Positions 20,004 to 27,285 of a stretch of 64,000 bases of DNA are shown here, in pieces. The translations under genes were made by a program, and so were the position numbers. The notes beneath the pieces are model-generated. The model worked only from the letters and a program-made list of their open reading frames with translations. It did not search any database and was not told the DNA's origin. The number at the start of each line of letters is the position of its first letter. Within the stretch, counting starts at the first letter, position 1. The DNA comes from Cognatishimia sp. SS12 (GTDB lineage Bacteria; Pseudomonadota; Alphaproteobacteria; Rhodobacterales; Rhodobacteraceae), in the NCBI RefSeq assembly GCF_028369055.1, contig NZ_JAQNCZ010000006.1, positions 1 to 64,000 on the forward strand, in the 5' to 3' direction.

Positions 20004-20921
20004 TCAGGCGGTCAACCCCTGGCGTTTGACCACGCGCTCCATGGCGATCTTGAACATTTGCTGCAAGGGCGAGCTGCCGTCATCGGGCCGCGTCATCAGC
20101 CCCACAGGGCCTTTGGTCAATCCCATGTCAAAGGGCAGGCAGGTCAGATGCCCATCGGCCATTTCATTGGCAACCACCCCTTTGGAGATCACCCAGATCG
20201 CATCCGTCTTGCGGGTATAGACCCGGCCAAAGGCCCCGGAGACGGTTTCAATGCGGTTGGGAAACTCTGCAATCCCGTGGCTCAGCAGATAGCGGTCGGC
20301 AGAGGATCGGATGGCCGCGCCCTGCGGCGGATAAAGCACCTGCCACTCGCCCAGACGGTGCAGCGCCGGGGCGGTCAGGATCGGATGGCCCGCGCGCACC
20401 ACAAAGGCCACTTCGTCACTGTAAAGCTGGGTAAAGGTGACGCCCCCCATCGAGCTTGGCTCGCCAAGGCGGCCAATCACCGCGTCCAGTTCGCCCAGTT
20501 TCAGCCGGTCCATCAAATAGGGGTGCGGCCCATCGACAATCCGCAGCACCGCATCGGGGGCCAGGGCAGAAAACTCGGCCACCACCTCGGGCATCACCGA
20601 GGCCGCCACCGAGGGCAGGGCACCAATGGTCAGGCGGCGCTGCTGCGCCAGATGGGCCTGCTCGATCCCGTCAAAGCCGCGCTGCAAATTCGCCATCGCC
20701 ATCTGCGCGTAATGCAGGAAAATATCGCCCTGCCGTGTTAACATCACCCCGGCGCGGCTGCGCTGCATCAATGACGCCCCCAGAATATCCTCCAGCTCCT
20801 TCAGCGATTTTGAGATCGCCGGCTGGGTCAGGAAAAGCTTTTCCGCCGCCGTCTTAAGGCTGCCCGCGCGGGCAATTTCCACAAAGCTTTCCAGGTGGCG
20901 CAATTTGATCCGGCGGTCCAA
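20004..20921 (-). CDS. pcaQ: LysR-type regulator of the pca operon (PcaQ)
   Basis: This is a 305-residue LysR regulator. The HTH AGSLKTAAEKLFLTQPAISKSLKELEDILG is followed by a ligand-binding domain ending VGLMTRPDDGSSPLQQMFKI, both matching PcaQ. In other alphaproteobacteria PcaQ activates pca genes in response to 3-carboxymuconate/4-carboxymuconolactone. No ATG exists at the N-terminus. I place the start at a TTG (20921) because it has AAAGGA seven bases upstream and gives LDRRIKLRHLESF, which aligns with the usual PcaQ N-terminus; a further TTG at 20942 is possible. It is divergent from pobA. Confidence 0.85.
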   Translation of the reverse strand: MDRRIKLRHLESFVEIARAGSLKTAAEKLFLTQPAISKSLKELEDILGASLMQRSRAGVMLTRQGDIFLHYAQMAMANLQRGFDGIEQAHLAQQRRLTIGALPSVAASVMPEVVAEFSALAPDAVLRIVDGPHPYLMDRLKLGELDAVIGRLGEPSSMGGVTFTQLYSDEVAFVVRAGHPILTAPALHRLGEWQVLYPPQGAAIRSSADRYLLSHGIAEFPNRIETVSGAFGRVYTRKTDAIWVISKGVVANEMADGHLTCLPFDMGLTKGPVGLMTRPDDGSSPLQQMFKIAMERVVKRQGLTA

Positions 20922-20948
20922 GATACTTTCCTTTTCTGGCAACTATTC

Positions 20949-20973
20949 GGCAAAATTAGTCATTTTACTTGCC
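20949..20973. promoter_or_regulatory. Inverted repeat in the pcaQ-pobA intergenic region
   Basis: GGCAA (20949-20953) and TTGCC (20969-20973) form an inverted pair centred in the 90-bp divergent gap. An offset AAAAT/ATTTT pair lies within it. A LysR-type activator site is expected exactly here. The repeat is short, so this is only a candidate PcaQ site. Confidence 0.4.
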
Positions 20974-21011
20974 AAAAACAATCAGTCAAATTGGATGGAA
21001 GGGAGGCTGCC

Positions 21012-22181
21012 ATGAAAACACAGGTTGCGATTATCGGGGGCGGGCCCTCCGGGTTGCTCTTGGGGCAGCTGCTGCATCGGCGCGGCATTGACACTGTGGT
21101 GCTGGAGCGCAAGACCAAAGCCCATGTCTTGTCGCGCATTCGCGCCGGGGTGCTGGAACGCGGCCTTGCGGCGCTGATGCGCGAGGCGGGCGTGGCCGAG
21201 CGAATGGATCGAGAGGCCATCCGCCATGACGGTGCCCTGATTGCCTATGGCGAAGACAGCTTCCGGCTTGATTTCACCCAGCGCGCCGGCCACTCGGTGC
21301 TGGTTTATGGGCAGACCGAAATCACTCGCGATCTCTATGACGCCCGCGAGGCCGCTGGCGCGCCGCTGGAATTTGAGGTCGAGGATGTCGAGATTCACGG
21401 CGCAGATACCGATGCCCCCTCTGTGCGTTATAGCGTCAATGGGCAGCCGCGGCAGATCGACTGTGATTTTGTCGCCGGATGTGACGGCTTTCACGGGGTC
21501 AGCCGCAAGACCATCCCCGACCATCTGCGCCGCGAATATGAAAAGGTTTATCCCTTTGGCTGGCTGGGCATTCTCAGCGAAACGCCCCCGGTGCACGATG
21601 AGCTGATCTATGCCAGCACCGATCGTGGCTTTGCGCTGTGCTCCATGCGCAACCCGAACCTCAGCCGCTATTACATTCAGTGCTCGCTTTATGACAATCC
21701 CGAGGACTGGACCGACAAGGCCTTTTGGGAGGAACTAAAGCTGCGCCTGCCCCGCCGATTTGCCGACAGTCTGGTGACGGGGCCAAGCATCGAAAAATCC
21801 ATCGCGCCGCTGCGCTCTTTCGTGACCGAACCGATGCGCTGGGGGCGGCTGTTTTTATGCGGCGATGCGGCGCATATCGTGCCGCCGACCGGGGCCAAGG
21901 GGCTGAACACCGCCGCTTCGGATGTGCATTACCTTTATCATGGCCTGCGCGATTTTTACGAAAACAACAGCACCGAGGGCATCGACCGCTATTCGGAAAA
22001 GGCGCTGAGGCGGGTCTGGAAGGCCGAGCGCTTCAGCTGGTGGTTCAGCGCGCTGATGCACCGGTTCCCGGGCCAGAACATGTTTGACACCAAAATGCAG
22101 ATCGCCGAGCTGGATTTTCTGCGCAGCAATGCTGCCGCCCAATCCGCCATGGCCGAAAATTATGTGGGGCTGCCGTATTGA
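21012..22181 (+). CDS. pobA: 4-hydroxybenzoate 3-monooxygenase (PobA)
   Basis: This 389-residue FAD hydroxylase converts 4-hydroxybenzoate to protocatechuate with NADPH and O2. The motifs are the Rossmann GGGPSG at 9-14, SRIRAGVLERG around residues 41-51 (conserved FAD/substrate arginine), the mid DGFHGVSR region, and CGDAAHIVPPTGAKGLNTA. The length equals the family norm of about 390. GGGAGG precedes the ATG at 21012. The stop overlaps the next gene's ATG (TGATG), making pobA the first gene of a tightly coupled pca operon. Confidence 0.95.
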   Translation: MKTQVAIIGGGPSGLLLGQLLHRRGIDTVVLERKTKAHVLSRIRAGVLERGLAALMREAGVAERMDREAIRHDGALIAYGEDSFRLDFTQRAGHSVLVYGQTEITRDLYDAREAAGAPLEFEVEDVEIHGADTDAPSVRYSVNGQPRQIDCDFVAGCDGFHGVSRKTIPDHLRREYEKVYPFGWLGILSETPPVHDELIYASTDRGFALCSMRNPNLSRYYIQCSLYDNPEDWTDKAFWEELKLRLPRRFADSLVTGPSIEKSIAPLRSFVTEPMRWGRLFLCGDAAHIVPPTGAKGLNTAASDVHYLYHGLRDFYENNSTEGIDRYSEKALRRVWKAERFSWWFSALMHRFPGQNMFDTKMQIAELDFLRSNAAAQSAMAENYVGLPY

Positions 22182-22963
22182 TGCAGGTATTTGAAACCGG
22201 ATCCGTCCACTTGCACTGGAGCGAAGCGGGCGACGCCGCGGGCACGCCAGTGGTCTTTATCAACTCGCTGGGCACGGACCTGCGGCTTTGGGATGGGGTG
22301 CTGCCGCATCTCGCGCCGGGTCTGCGCGTTCTGCGGTTTGACAAACGCGGCCATGGGCTGTCGTCCTGCCCACCTGCACCCTATGCGCTGGCTGATCTGG
22401 TGGCGGATACCGAGGCGCTGCTGGAGGCGCGTGGCATCCGCAACTGCATTCTTGTCGGCTGCTCCATCGGCGGCATGATGGCCCAGACGCTGGCCGCGCG
22501 CCGCCCCGATTTGGTGAGCGCGCTGGTGCTGACAAACACCGCCTCAAAAATCGGCGATGCCGCCAGTTGGCAGGCCCGGATCGCAGCCATCAAGGCCGAT
22601 GGCCTTGCCAGCATCGCCGAGGGTGTCATGGCGCGCTGGTTCTCGGCGGCCTTCCGCGCCACGCCCGAGCTGGCGCTGTGGCAGACCATGCTGAGCCGCA
22701 CCCCGCTCGAGGGCTACATCGGCTGCTGTTCTGCCATTGCCGGGGCCGATCTGACCGCGCTTTCCGCCCAGCTGGATCTGCCGGTTCTGGTGATCGCGGG
22801 CGGTCAGGACGCCGCCAGCCCGCCAGAGACCGTCCGCGCCATGGCCGAGGCCATTCCCGGCGCAGATTTCAAACTGATCGAACATGTCGGCCATCTGCCC
22901 AGCGTCGAAGCGCCAGAGGCCTTGGCCGAAATCCTCAACACATTTATTCAGGAGGTGTCCTAA
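22181..22963 (+). CDS. pcaD: 3-oxoadipate enol-lactonase (PcaD)
   Basis: This is a 260-residue alpha/beta hydrolase. The nucleophile Ser95 lies in LVGCSIGGMMAQ, the acid is in the region VIAGGQDAASPPE, and the histidine is in HVGHLPSVEAPE. It hydrolyses 3-oxoadipate enol-lactone to 3-oxoadipate. The ATG at 22181 shares a base with the pobA stop; a TTG three bases earlier is disregarded. It is a stand-alone PcaD, not the PcaL fusion seen in some bacteria. Confidence 0.93.
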   Translation: MQVFETGSVHLHWSEAGDAAGTPVVFINSLGTDLRLWDGVLPHLAPGLRVLRFDKRGHGLSSCPPAPYALADLVADTEALLEARGIRNCILVGCSIGGMMAQTLAARRPDLVSALVLTNTASKIGDAASWQARIAAIKADGLASIAEGVMARWFSAAFRATPELALWQTMLSRTPLEGYIGCCSAIAGADLTALSAQLDLPVLVIAGGQDAASPPETVRAMAEAIPGADFKLIEHVGHLPSVEAPEALAEILNTFIQEVS

Positions 22964-23346
22964 TGTCGGACAAATATACCGCGGGCATGCAGGTGCGGCG
23001 GCGCATTTTGGGCGACGCCCATGTGGATCGCGCCGAGGCGGCCAAGACCGATCTTGACCTGCCGTTTCAGGCGCTGATCACCGAAAGCGCCTGGGGCACG
23101 GTTTGGGCCAGCGATGCGATCAGCGACCGCGAACGTTCGATGTTGACGCTGGCGCTGTTGGCGGCAACGGGCAATTTTGATGAAATCCCCATGCACATCC
23201 GCGCCACGGCCCGCACCGGGGCCAGCAAACAGGACGTGCTGGAAAGCTTTCAGCATGTGGCGATTTACGCCGGGGTGCCGCGCGCCAACCACGCGCTGAA
23301 ACTGGCCAAACAGACATATAAAGAGATGGAGGCCGCAAATGAGTGA
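22963..23346 (+). CDS. pcaC: 4-carboxymuconolactone decarboxylase (PcaC)
   Basis: This 127-residue protein of the carboxymuconolactone decarboxylase/AhpD-like fold begins [24 protein letters not shown]. It contains [25 protein letters not shown] and [35 protein letters not shown], matching PcaC closely. It decarboxylates 4-carboxymuconolactone to the enol-lactone. The ATG overlaps the pcaD stop (TAATG), with GGAGG upstream inside pcaD, and its own end overlaps pcaH by eight bases. Confidence 0.94.
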   Translation: MSDKYTAGMQVRRRILGDAHVDRAEAAKTDLDLPFQALITESAWGTVWASDAISDRERSMLTLALLAATGNFDEIPMHIRATARTGASKQDVLESFQHVAIYAGVPRANHALKLAKQTYKEMEAANE

Positions 23347-24064
23347 CGGCAATTACTTTACCCGGGACCGCAGCTGGCATCCGCCCGCCTATACGCCGAG
23401 TTACAAAACCAGCGTGGTCAGATCGCCCAACAAGGCGCTGATTTCCTTTCCCCCAACGCTGAGCGAACAGACCGGCCCGGTCTTTGGCCACAATATTCTG
23501 GGCGAGCTGGACAATGATCTGATCCACAATTTTGCCCAACCCGGCGAAAGCGCGATTGGGCAACGCATCATCGTGCACGGACGGGTGCTGGATGAAAACG
23601 GGCGCGGCGTACCCGGCGCCCTGGTGGAATTCTGGCAGGCCAATGCCGGCGGGCGCTATCGGCACAAGAAAGAAGGCTACCTTGCGCCGCTCGATCCGAA
23701 TTTCGGCGGCTGCGGGCGCACCATCACCGACGCCGAGGGCGGCTATCGCTTTCGCACCGTCAAGCCCGGCCCCTATCCCTGGCCCAACCGGCAGAACGAC
23801 TGGCGCCCGGCGCATATCCATTTTTCGATCTTCGGCTCGGGCTTTGGCCAGCGCCTGATCACCCAAATGTATTTCGAAGGCGATCCGCTGATCTGGCAGT
23901 GCCCGATTGTTGATACCATCCCCAGCCGCGAGGCCATCGAAACGCTGATTGCGCCGCTGGACATGGCCAATACCATTCCGATGGATGCGCGCGCCTATAA
24001 ATTTGACATCGTGCTGCGCGGGCGGCGCTCGACCATGTTTGAAAACCGGCCGGAGGGCAACTGA
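23339..24064 (+). CDS. pcaH: Protocatechuate 3,4-dioxygenase beta subunit (PcaH)
   Basis: This 241-residue iron-binding subunit is of the intradiol dioxygenase family. The expected Fe(III) ligands are visible: Tyr in [13 protein letters not shown], Tyr in [11 protein letters not shown], and the His pair in [27 protein letters not shown] is a PcaH signature. It pairs with PcaG to cleave protocatechuate to 3-carboxy-cis,cis-muconate. The start overlaps the pcaC stop; the stop overlaps the pcaG ATG. Confidence 0.96.
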   Translation: MSDGNYFTRDRSWHPPAYTPSYKTSVVRSPNKALISFPPTLSEQTGPVFGHNILGELDNDLIHNFAQPGESAIGQRIIVHGRVLDENGRGVPGALVEFWQANAGGRYRHKKEGYLAPLDPNFGGCGRTITDAEGGYRFRTVKPGPYPWPNRQNDWRPAHIHFSIFGSGFGQRLITQMYFEGDPLIWQCPIVDTIPSREAIETLIAPLDMANTIPMDARAYKFDIVLRGRRSTMFENRPEGN

Positions 24065-24669
24065 TGCAAAAGCTCAACCTATTAAAAGAAAGCCCCAGCC
24101 AGACCGCAGGCCCCTATGTGCATATCGGCTGCGTGCCGAATTTTTCCGGCATCCACGGCGTGTACCCCGAAGATCTGGGCGCGGTCATGCGCCGCGAGGG
24201 GGCCAAGGGGCAGCCGATCACCATCAAGGGCGCGGTCTGGGATGGCACCGGTACACCGCTGAAAGATGCACTGGTCGAGGTCTGGCAGCCCGATGCCGAC
24301 GGGATTTTCACCTCGGGCGATCCGCGCGGCGCGGGCGATCCCAACTTTTCCGGCTGGGGCCGTTTTGCCGGCGATTATGACACCGGCGAATGGGCCTTTG
24401 AGACGGTGAAACCCGGCCCCGTGCCTTTCCCGGATGGCCGCATGCAGGCGCCCAATATCACCTTTTGGGTGGTCGCGCGCGGCATCAACATCGGCTTGCA
24501 GACCCGCATGTATTTCCCCGATGAGGACAACAGCGCCGATCCGGTGCTAGGGCGGATGGAGCATAAGAACCGCGTGCCCACCCTGATTGCGCAAAAGGAG
24601 TCCGAGGGCGTCTACCGCTTTGACATCCGCCTGCAAGGCCATAAGGAAACGGTGTTTTTTGATGTCTGA
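24064..24669 (+). CDS. pcaG: Protocatechuate 3,4-dioxygenase alpha subunit (PcaG)
   Basis: This 201-residue structural subunit is homologous to PcaH but lacks the iron ligands. It contains ESPSQTAGPYVHIGCVPNF and VEVWQPDADGIF, then APNITFWVVARGINIGLQTRMYFPDE, the PcaG equivalent of the PcaH metal segment. It ends in YRFDIRLQGHKETVFFDV. It overlaps pcaH (TGATG) and the following BKACE gene by eight bases, implying coupled translation. Confidence 0.95.
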   Translation: MQKLNLLKESPSQTAGPYVHIGCVPNFSGIHGVYPEDLGAVMRREGAKGQPITIKGAVWDGTGTPLKDALVEVWQPDADGIFTSGDPRGAGDPNFSGWGRFAGDYDTGEWAFETVKPGPVPFPDGRMQAPNITFWVVARGINIGLQTRMYFPDEDNSADPVLGRMEHKNRVPTLIAQKESEGVYRFDIRLQGHKETVFFDV

Positions 24670-25516
24670 TCCTGCCAGCAAACCCTGCATCATCTGCGTG
24701 GCCATCACCGGCTCTTTGCCGACCAAGGCCCATAACCCCGCGGTGCCGATCAGCATCGACGAACAGATCGAAAGCACCCAGGCGGCCTTTGAGGCCGGGG
24801 CCAGCATCGCGCATTGCCATGTGCGCAATCCCGATGAAACCCCCTCGTCTGATCCAGAGCGGTTCGCGCGTCTGATGGAAGGGCTGCACCGCCATTGCCC
24901 CGGCATGATCGTGCAGCTGTCCACCGGCGGGCGCTCGGGCGCGGGCAAGGCGCGGGGCGGCATGCTGCCATTGGCGCCGGATATGGCCTCGCTGTCTGTC
25001 GGGTCAAATAATTTCCCCACCCGCGTCTATGAAAACCCGCCGGATCTGGTGGACTGGCTGGCCAGCGAAATGCGCCGCTATGACATCAAACCCGAGATCG
25101 AGGCCTTTGACCTCAGCCATATTCATCAGGCGGCGGCCATGCATAAGGACGGGCGCATTCCCGGCCCGCTTTATGTGCAATTCGTGATGGGGGTGAAAAA
25201 CGCCATGCCGGTGGATCGCGATGTGTTTGCCTATTACATCAAGACGGTCAACCGTCTGACCCCGGATGCGCAATGGTGCGCCGCCGGCATTGGCCGCCAT
25301 CAGCTGACGGTGAATGAATGGGCCATTGCCGCCGGTGGGCACACCCGAACCGGCCTTGAGGACAACGTGCGCCTGGACCGCGATCACCTGGCCCCCTCCA
25401 ATGCCGCTTTGGTGGCGCGGGCGGCTGAGCTTTGCGAAAAATACCAGCGCCCGGTGGCCACCTGGCAAGAAGCGCGCGACATTCTAGGGGTACCGATGCG
25501 CGCCGCCGCAAGCTAG
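24662..25516 (+). CDS. Beta-keto acid cleavage enzyme (BKACE, DUF849/Kce family)
   Basis: This 284-residue TIM-barrel enzyme has the family zinc ligands in IAHCHVRNPDETPS (H-x-H) and the conserved AAGGHTRTGLEDNVRL near the C-terminus. That segment carries the arginine and glutamate used by Kce. The family condenses a beta-keto acid with acetyl-CoA to give acetoacetate plus a CoA ester. It is embedded between pcaG and pcaB with overlapping codons, and the pathway product is 3-oxoadipate. Its likely reaction is therefore 3-oxoadipate + acetyl-CoA to acetoacetate + succinyl-CoA, bypassing PcaIJ and PcaF, which are absent from the window. The assignment to 3-oxoadipate is inference from context. 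Confidence 0.88.
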   Translation: MSDPASKPCIICVAITGSLPTKAHNPAVPISIDEQIESTQAAFEAGASIAHCHVRNPDETPSSDPERFARLMEGLHRHCPGMIVQLSTGGRSGAGKARGGMLPLAPDMASLSVGSNNFPTRVYENPPDLVDWLASEMRRYDIKPEIEAFDLSHIHQAAAMHKDGRIPGPLYVQFVMGVKNAMPVDRDVFAYYIKTVNRLTPDAQWCAAGIGRHQLTVNEWAIAAGGHTRTGLEDNVRLDRDHLAPSNAALVARAAELCEKYQRPVATWQEARDILGVPMRAAAS

Positions 25517-25525
25517 GGTCGTGAC

Positions 25526-26593
25526 ATGAGCGCTGATGTTTTTTCCCACCCTTGGCTTGGGGCGCTGTTTGGCGATGCCGAAATTGCAGCGCTGCTCAGC
25601 GCCGAGGCGACGCTGAGCCATATGCTGGCCACCGAAGCTGCCTATGCGCGTGCGCTTGGCGCCGTGGGGCTTGTTCCATCTGATCTGGCCGAAGCGGCGG
25701 CGCAGCAGATCACGCAGTTTGTGCCCGATGGGGCAGATCTGGCCCGGGGCATGGCGCAGGATGGCGTGGTTGTCCCGGCGCTGATCGCGCAGTTGCGCGC
25801 CGCTTTGCCAGAGCCGCTGCAGGGCGCGCTACATCGCGGCATGACCTCGCAGGATGTGATGGACACCAGCCTGATGCTGTCGCTGGTGCCGGTTCTGGAG
25901 CTGATGGGCCAGCGCATCACCACGCTGCAAGCCACCTTGGCCGATCTGGACCGGCAGCATGGGCGCAACACCATGACGGGGCGCACGCGGATGCAATTGG
26001 CCCTGCCAATCACCGTGGGCGACCGGCTGGCGACCTGGACCGCGCCGCTGGCACCCTTGGCGCAGCGCCTGTCTGATCTTGCCGACACCCTGCCGCGGCT
26101 GCAACTGGGCGGGCCGGTGGGCAACCGCGACAGTTTTCAGGGCAAAGCCGATGACATCGCCACGCATATGGCAGCCAATCTGGGCCTGAAGGCCCCCGAC
26201 GCCGCCTGGCACAGCACCCGCAGCGCGCTGGCTGACTGGGGCCATTGGCTCGCCACGCTCAGCGGGCATCTGGGCAAGATCGGGCAGGATATCACCCTGA
26301 TGGCGCAGCAGGGAATTGACGAGGTTCAACTGTCGGCTGGCGGCGGCTCCTCAGCGATGCCGCACAAACAGAACCCGGTGCAGGCCGAGACTTTGGTGAC
26401 GCTGGGGCGCTATAATGCGGTGCAGATATCCGGGCTGCACCACGCCCTGCTGCATGAACAAGAACGCTCCGGCGCGGCTTGGGCGCTGGAATGGATGATC
26501 CTGCCGGGCATGATGATGGCAAGCGGGCGGGCGCTGACGCTGGCGCAGGATCTCTGCACCTCGATCCAGCACATCGGCGCGCGCGCGCCTTAG
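25526..26593 (+). CDS. pcaB: 3-carboxy-cis,cis-muconate cycloisomerase (PcaB)
   Basis: This 355-residue member of the fumarase/aspartase superfamily carries the signature GGGSSAMPHKQNPVQAE. Also present are RGMTSQDVMDTSLMLSLVPV and GRTRMQLALPITVGDRLATW, typical of PcaB. It cyclises 3-carboxymuconate to 4-carboxymuconolactone. The alphaproteobacterial form is shorter than the roughly 450-residue Pseudomonas one; nothing indicates truncation. It is the last pca gene, nine bases after BKACE, and lies convergent with a MarR gene. Confidence 0.93.
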   Translation: MSADVFSHPWLGALFGDAEIAALLSAEATLSHMLATEAAYARALGAVGLVPSDLAEAAAQQITQFVPDGADLARGMAQDGVVVPALIAQLRAALPEPLQGALHRGMTSQDVMDTSLMLSLVPVLELMGQRITTLQATLADLDRQHGRNTMTGRTRMQLALPITVGDRLATWTAPLAPLAQRLSDLADTLPRLQLGGPVGNRDSFQGKADDIATHMAANLGLKAPDAAWHSTRSALADWGHWLATLSGHLGKIGQDITLMAQQGIDEVQLSAGGGSSAMPHKQNPVQAETLVTLGRYNAVQISGLHHALLHEQERSGAAWALEWMILPGMMMASGRALTLAQDLCTSIQHIGARAP

Positions 26594-26611
26594 CCCCGAA
26601 TTAGCCTCGAA

Positions 26612-27094
26612 TTAGCCCTGGACGTTGGGTTCGGTCTGCGCCAGCAGCTGGTCGGCCAGACCGATGGAGCGATCCAGAAGGCTTTTGAAATCCTGAAATT
26701 CGCGGTCGGAAAACAGGGCGCGGAATTCCTGGGTGATCCCCTGGGCTGTCGGCCAGATCTCCTCGACCATGGCGATGCCCGCCGGGGTCAGCGACAGCAC
26801 GTGCCGCCGCTTGTCGGCCCGGTCCTGACTGCGCAGGATCAGCCCACGTTTCAGCAGGCGCGCCGCCGTGCGGCTGGCATGGGCCGGATCCAGCGCCGCG
26901 CGTTCGGTGATGGCGCGCAGATGCTGATCGCCATGGCGCGCCAGCGACAACAGAATGCGCCATTCCTGCAATTGCAAACGGGCCGGACGCAGCGCCCGCC
27001 GCTGCATCAGCAATTGCAGCTTCACCGCCATTTTCAGCGCGCGCACATTGATAAAATCATCAAAATCATCATCTGAAACAATCGGGGCCGTCAT
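26612..27094 (-). CDS. MarR family transcriptional regulator
   Basis: This is a 160-residue winged-helix protein: QLQEWRILLSLARHGDQHLRAITERAALDPAHASRTAARLLKRGLI is the DNA-binding core, and DRADKRRHVLSLTPAGIAMV is the wing. The ATG at 27094 follows AAGGA. A much longer in-frame extension upstream overlaps the promoter region and is rejected. It is divergent from the dctB-like gene and convergent with pcaB. The AATTTGCA repeats at 27192-27224 are the best candidate operator. Targets may be itself and the kinase/TRAP block. Confidence 0.87.
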   Translation of the reverse strand: MTAPIVSDDDFDDFINVRALKMAVKLQLLMQRRALRPARLQLQEWRILLSLARHGDQHLRAITERAALDPAHASRTAARLLKRGLILRSQDRADKRRHVLSLTPAGIAMVEEIWPTAQGITQEFRALFSDREFQDFKSLLDRSIGLADQLLAQTEPNVQG

Positions 27095-27191
27095 CGCATA
27101 TCCTTCGCTGCGGCCTGCGCCGCTTTGCCCAAAAAAGACCGTCTCGCGGGATTGTTCAAGCCCCAAGACCTTCGCAGGGCGGTGCTGCGGC

Positions 27192-27224
27192 AATTTGCAT
27201 GCCGCGCGGTAGAATTTGCAAATT
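27192..27224. promoter_or_regulatory. Candidate MarR operator with repeated AATTTGCA
   Basis: AATTTGCA occurs at 27192-27199 and again at 27213-27220, 21 bp apart (two helical turns). The second copy extends into a perfect 12-bp palindrome, AATTTGCAAATT (27213-27224). It is located between the divergent MarR and DctB-like genes. The spacing is close to that of the other MarR operator in this window (22 bp). The repeat is seen; binding is inferred. Confidence 0.55.
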
Positions 27225-27285
27225 ACAGGCGCGGTTCGTACACCTTGGCCATGACTGTGTTTCTTTTCACACCGGCGCGGCCCCG

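Noticed and set aside
25526-26593. PcaB as a truncated gene
   Set aside because: Although shorter than the Pseudomonas enzyme, the length agrees with alphaproteobacterial PcaB and the signature motifs are complete.
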